The translations under genes and the position numbers were made by a program. From Pycnococcus provasolii (lineage: Eukaryota > Chlorophyta > Pseudoscourfieldiophyceae > Pseudoscourfieldiales), in the NCBI GenBank assembly GCA_049487715.1, contig CP150570.1:248001-312000 (forward strand): a stretch of DNA of 64,000 nt. Direction: 5' to 3'. Shown piece by piece: positions 28,501-34,500 of the stretch (the first letter of the stretch is position 1; each line of letters opens with the position of its first letter). The notes below the pieces were generated by a model. The model saw nothing but the letters and a program-made list of their open reading frames with translations, searched no databases and was not told where the DNA came from.

Positions 28501-31500
28501 TGCGAGGAGACAACATCGTCGTCACTACTCGTCCGCGCAGACACCACTGCATGAACGGACGAAGACGAAGACGCCTCGCCACGAGAAGCAGCGACCCCGC
28601 GGATGACGACATGGCATGCAAGCCCAACTGGGATGCGTACAGACGAAGTGCGGGCGCCCGCGAGAGCCAAATGAAGAACGGCATCCAAGGTGGCGGGGTG
28701 AACATCGCACGCGTAATCTCGAGCGTTTGATTTCGAAGAGCGAATCTCCGCCATGAGCCTGGAAAGAGGCGTGGGCTTCGACATCGATGATCCGTCGTCG
28801 AGTGTCGCGAAGACGCGGTCCAGTAGCTGAAATTCGCAGCCGTAGCCAAGCTTACGATCTCTAAGCGAACGATACACCTCGCCCGGCGCAATGGGAACCC
28901 CACTGGCGGTGGCCATTTCCGCGCGGTGCGCCTCCAGCACGGTTGCTAGTGAAGCAAGCTCTTGCTGCCGCGAATGCTCTTTCGGCTGAAGGTTGCCACC
29001 GTGTGCGCGGTTATCGTGCAACCGCTGCTGGATTCCACGCATGTGAAGTCCCCTATCCGTGCGAATGACGAACGATTGATCGGTCATTTGCTCGTTCCCA
29101 AAAGTTACGCGAAATCCACGAGAGCTCATCGACGAATCCATGATGAGGGCCATGGGAATGGAGACATTGGTTGTGCATCCTAGATGCGAGCTGCTTCCAT
29201 CGAGCAGCTGCGCGCGCGCAGACGCGACAGCCTCCAAAAAGCCAGCAGCAGGAAAGACTGCGCGTCCGTCAAAGGCATGGTCACGCATGTACTGCAGTCT
29301 TGCCGCCGCCAACCCGGAGGATGTCACTCCCGCAAGCGCGACACACATATCGAATGACATCTGTTGAGGCAGCTGCTGTTGACTGAAAACAAACGGCCCG
29401 TTTGAAAGAGCGTACGCCATGGGACGCAGCCAGAATCGCGCTCCCATTCGCCGCAAACGCTTGAGGCTCGAAACTTGCGGGTATGCCGAATCACCACGAT
29501 GTTGCTCCTCCAGAGCCGACGTGAGCGAAGAGGAGGCCACGATCGCATGCGCGTTTACGCCGGACATGCCAAAAGAGCTTGTTGACGACGCCATTTCTCC
29601 CCACGTTGCTTGACGTCGGCCATGCGGCCCAGCCTCTCGTGGGATGCTGAGCTCCGCGGTTCCGCTCGAATGGACCGCCCAATCGGATTCCACAGCGCCG
29701 GCGACGAATGGGTTGAGGACGCGCAGTGTTGGCATTGCGAAGGCAAAGCCTCCACGACGCATACTAGCTGTGGCAAAGATAAGTCCAGTCACGCCGGCGG
29801 CACCCTCGGTGTGGCCGTAGATAGATTTGTTCGAGCCCAGTGTTAACGCCTGTCCCGAGCGAGCGTACGCTTTGCCCAGCGCACTCACCTCGATCGGGTC
29901 GCCAAGGGATGTGCCAGTGCCATGCACGGCGATGTACTCGACGGCGGGCTGAACATCTCCAGCGCCACGACGTGCATCTCGCATCGCCGCATCAATTAGC
30001 AGCTTCTGCGATGGCCCGTGCGGCGCGGTGAGGCTGCTGGATCGTCCGTCCTGATTCACGTGTGTGCCGAGCAGGCGAGTTGAAATTCCACGCGGCGACG
30101 TGCTGTCATCGGCACGACTAATGTGCAGACAAGTCACAGCCTCGCCTCGCCCGTATCCGTCAGCGGACGCGTCGTACGACTTGCATCGACCATCAGCAGA
30201 AAGTGCGGAAAGAGCGCAGATGCTCGCGGACGTACCTACGCTCAGCATGAGATTCACACCCGTCGCGTACGCACCACCGCCGTCCACCTCATCGACACTC
30301 TGCACGGCGTTGCGTGCCAGGTGTGCCGCGACGAGAGAGCTCGAGCACGCCGTGTCAACGGAAGTGCACGGTCCCGACAGACCAAAGGTGAACGAGATTC
30401 GACCTACGAGCGCCCAGTAGGTACCCCCGAGGAAGGCGTAGGCACTTGCCACGAATGCATCGGGTGCGAGCATGGACATCTCGCTCCACATCAGCCCCAC
30501 GTAAACGCCAGCATGCGATGGGGTCAGATCATCGAAAGATGCGCATGCGCCACCTTCAATCGTGCTATGCATGGCATCAAGCGTGCCATTCAAGACGTGC
30601 CTCGCCTGTGGGTCAAGCATGCTCGTTTCGCTGGGAGACAGTCGGTACACTGCGGGCGCAAATTCGAACACGTCTTCCACATACGACGCCAGCGCAACAT
30701 ACGTCCGAAGCTTGCCTGGTTCGCCCTTTTCGCCGCCGAAGTACACGTCATTATCCCAGCGATCGAGCGGGGTGACGTCCGTGGCATCACGCGACGAGGC
30801 TGAGAAGTTGCCAACGTGATCGAGCGAGCTAATGCCCTGGCCGTAGAAGCATGATGTCCCAGTGATTGCAGCCTCGACGCGACGTCGCGCACCATCGTCG
30901 ACGGAGGATGATGTGTTTAGCATGTCGCTGCTATCGGCGGCTGAGATCCCGCCCGCCTTTTCGACGAGCGTGCTGTGAACGAACTGTGCCATGGCACGCG
31001 CAGTTGGGAAGTCGAACATGAAGGTCGCGGGTAAAGCAACGGAGAATTCCGAAGCAAGCGAGTTGCGCAGCTCAATGGCTCCGAGGGAGTCGATGCCCGA
31101 CTCCATGAGCGGATCTTGCGGCCCAATCTCACAATCAGCACTGTCGTCGTCATCCACCATTGCCGATGCGATGCGAAGCAGACGCGACTCAATGTCGGCG
31201 AGGGGAGCAATCTTGCCAACAGCAGTGGCAGCGGCAGCAGCAGCTGCTGCTGCTGCTGCAGACACGGTGGCGCTGGAAGAACCTGTCTTCGCCGTCGTCG
31301 AGGAATGCATCGCAACTACCTCGGAGTACATCTCTGCCGTTACCTCCACGATGTTCCTCGCGGCAAAGGTCTTCCAGGAAAAAGCACTTGCGGTAAAGCT
31401 CGCGGGCGATTCGCTTGTAGATGCACTGCAGGCGAACACGGCACTATGAAGCACTCGCAGACCCTGCAGCTGGCTCAGCACACCCAATCCGAGCCTCTCA

Positions 31501-34500
31501 AAGCGCTTCAGGATATCGACACCTTGACCACGTGCAGCCATTCCACCATCGCTCCATGCGCCCCAACGCACACTCCTTGCACGCAGACCTTGGAGCTGCA
31601 GATGATTCGCGGTGGCATCTAGCAAGGAATTTGCCGTGCAGTAGTTCGCCTGGCCCGGCGTGCCCACGAGTGCGACGACTGATGAAAACGCCATTAGACC
31701 AGCGAGGCCTTGTGGCGCACTCGTACGGAGGATACGGTCGAGCGCTCCTGTCTTGGCAGCGAATACATCGCGAGCGCCATTCTCGTATCGCTGGTTTGGG
31801 AGCAGGGCATCGCGCAGCACGCCACTCGCGTGAAATATGGCAGGATGGCGTAGACGGCTTGGTGCTGGAATCGACTGAGCCACAACGGCGGAGGCATCGG
31901 AGGTTGACGCCACATCACACCTGGCGATGGAGACCATCTCTCGCATGCCTTCAGCGCTTGCGATGCTCTCTCGTCGTCCTCGTCCAGATCGCGACAAAAG
32001 GAGCGCCTCTTTCAGTCCTGGCACGGCAAGGCTAAGCCAAACCTTGACAAGATGCCCCAATGCGCCGAGGCCTCCCGTGATCACTGCTGTCCGCAGGACT
32101 TCTTGTCCGCTCAACGACGACACACCAGACGCTCTGAGATTTGCAGTCGCCATCAAGTGCGCAAGCCGTGGCACAAGCTCAACACCATCGTACAAGGCAC
32201 TGATACGCGATTTGCGCATGGAGAGCGGCATCTTCTCTAGCGCGGTGGCTGCGGCTGCACGTGAGTCCACATCGCACGCCTCGAAGCTGTCGTACTCCAC
32301 CTCGCCGATCAATGCGGGGATGATTGCCTGCACCACGCGCGAGGCATGGTCCGTTATGGTAGTCGCTGAGTCCAACACCGGAGCAAGTCTCGCCATCGAG
32401 GCCACACCGCTCGTCGTCCGAAGAGACCATCGTGACAGCGGCGACGCGGACTGCGCCATGGAGATCACGCCAGCGAACGTCCGTAATGCTGTTCCCTGCC
32501 GCTTCAAATCCGATGGTAACATCGCCAAACGCTGGTCGACAAGCAACTGAGAACTGCAAGATGTTGCCGTGTTGGACACGGAGGACGGCAGGAAGAAGAA
32601 TCCAACCGAGGACAAAGCTCGCCAGTTCATCGCGTACGAGATTTGCGCCGCTGTGTGCTTCTTCGTTTTCGTCGCGGAACCTTGCTGCAGCTCCTTTGCG
32701 GTGAGACTGCTGAGTTCCACGTGCTCGCCGCGAGCTGCAGCGTGACAGTCTTGCGGCGACGCATCGACTCGGCCGCCTGATGAAGAGGAAAACGCAGCAT
32801 CTTCCGTCATGAGCATATGGTGCGTGCATTTTCCATCGCCTTCAAATCTCGCAAGGATGCGCCTGCAGTTGCTGCTGCTAACGAGAGCTCCTCGGCTCGA
32901 CTTTGCGCACCGGAAAGCGCCAATCGCATATGGCACGTGAACAGACGATTCCACTCCGTTCGCCACGGAACAAGCGTGCAGCATCATACCCTGCTGCAGA
33001 CACGTGTCGAGGATAGCAGGATGAACGAGATAGCCATCTTCTGCTCGATCAAGCGTTGGAACGATGGCATGAATCGAGTCCAACGATGAAGAAGAGGCTT
33101 CGCTGCCATCATTCCTCCTCACGAGAAGAACGTTCATCATCATCTGAAAAGCTGGTCCGTATGCGAGACCTACATCCTTCAGCCTATCGTAGGCGTTTTG
33201 GGCAGACATGGGTTCACGTCGACGGTGTCGAAGTTCAAAAGACAATGACGCCTCATCACCAACAACACTAGCGACTGTGCGATGCCGTGGCAGCGATGAC
33301 GACCAGGATGATGATGATAGTACGACGCCAATGGCAGCACCCACCATGTGCTTCGTCAAGCCTTGACTTGACTCGATTGCAAATTGGCCCTTGCCAAGGT
33401 ACAGCGCACACTGCATCCGCGAACTGTCGTCTTCGATGTCGAATGCGGCACTGGAACGAAGTAGGAGTGGCGCGGGAATTGAGATACCTTCAAGCAACCC
33501 ACCCGTGCTGCTAGTCGCCGCCGTCGTCGTCGTTATGCAAGCATCCTGCCATGCACTCGCAAGCTCAAGAAAAGCCGCTGCGGGCACGATCGCACGTCCA
33601 GAAACCACGTGATCGAGAAGGTAGCTGAGAATGCCACCACATTTTGTGACGGGACAGGTGGTGACAACAGCAGCTGCTGGCATAACGGAGGAAATTGAGG
33701 CAGGAACAGAAGACAGCTGAAACTTGTGCAGCATGCTTCGGTGCACAGCCATAGGTGCGACGTAGAGACGCTTGCATCGGAAACTCAAGCAGCCGTTTCC
33801 CATTGCACAGTCTGTATTCTGATCCCACGTTCGGTCCACGATCAGAGCGTGCGCGTTCGTCCCCATAAAGGCAAACGAGCTCGTGCCACTGATCAGTGCA
33901 TCATTCCTTGCGTCACCGCGGCGCTCAATCATCGGATGCGCAGCTTGCTCCCGAGGAAGTACAGCCAGTGGAAGCACTGCAAGGTGAACGTTGACGTGGC
34001 GCAGATGCGACACAGGCGCAAGCATGGAGGCACTTGTCGATGCGATCTGCTGTGCAAGGCCGAGCAAGCCCGCAGCTGGCTCTCCGTGTCCCATGACGGA
34101 TTTGAGCGCGGCGATCGCAAGCACGCTACTACTACTGCCGTCGCGAACCGATTGCATCACGCGTGCGGCGGCACCAAACTCGATCGGATCGCCAAGCGGT
34201 GTGCCTGTGCCGTGCATCTGGAGCACGTGGTGGTGGTGGTTTCCACCTGCGTCTCCGAGTGCCGCCTGAAGCACCTTTTGTTGGCTTGGTCCATGTGGCG
34301 CGGTGAGAGCGCTCGATCGGCCATCCTGGTTCACAGATGATCCCACCATGGCGCGTGTCGTTGTCATCTCCGCGTCGTCGTCGCCTTCGAGGATGCTGCG
34401 AATGTAAATCGTCGCGCAGCCTTCCGCACGAACGTACCCGTCGGCATCTGCATCGAGCGCCTTGCATCGCCCGGATATGGATAGCATGCCCGCGGAGTTG

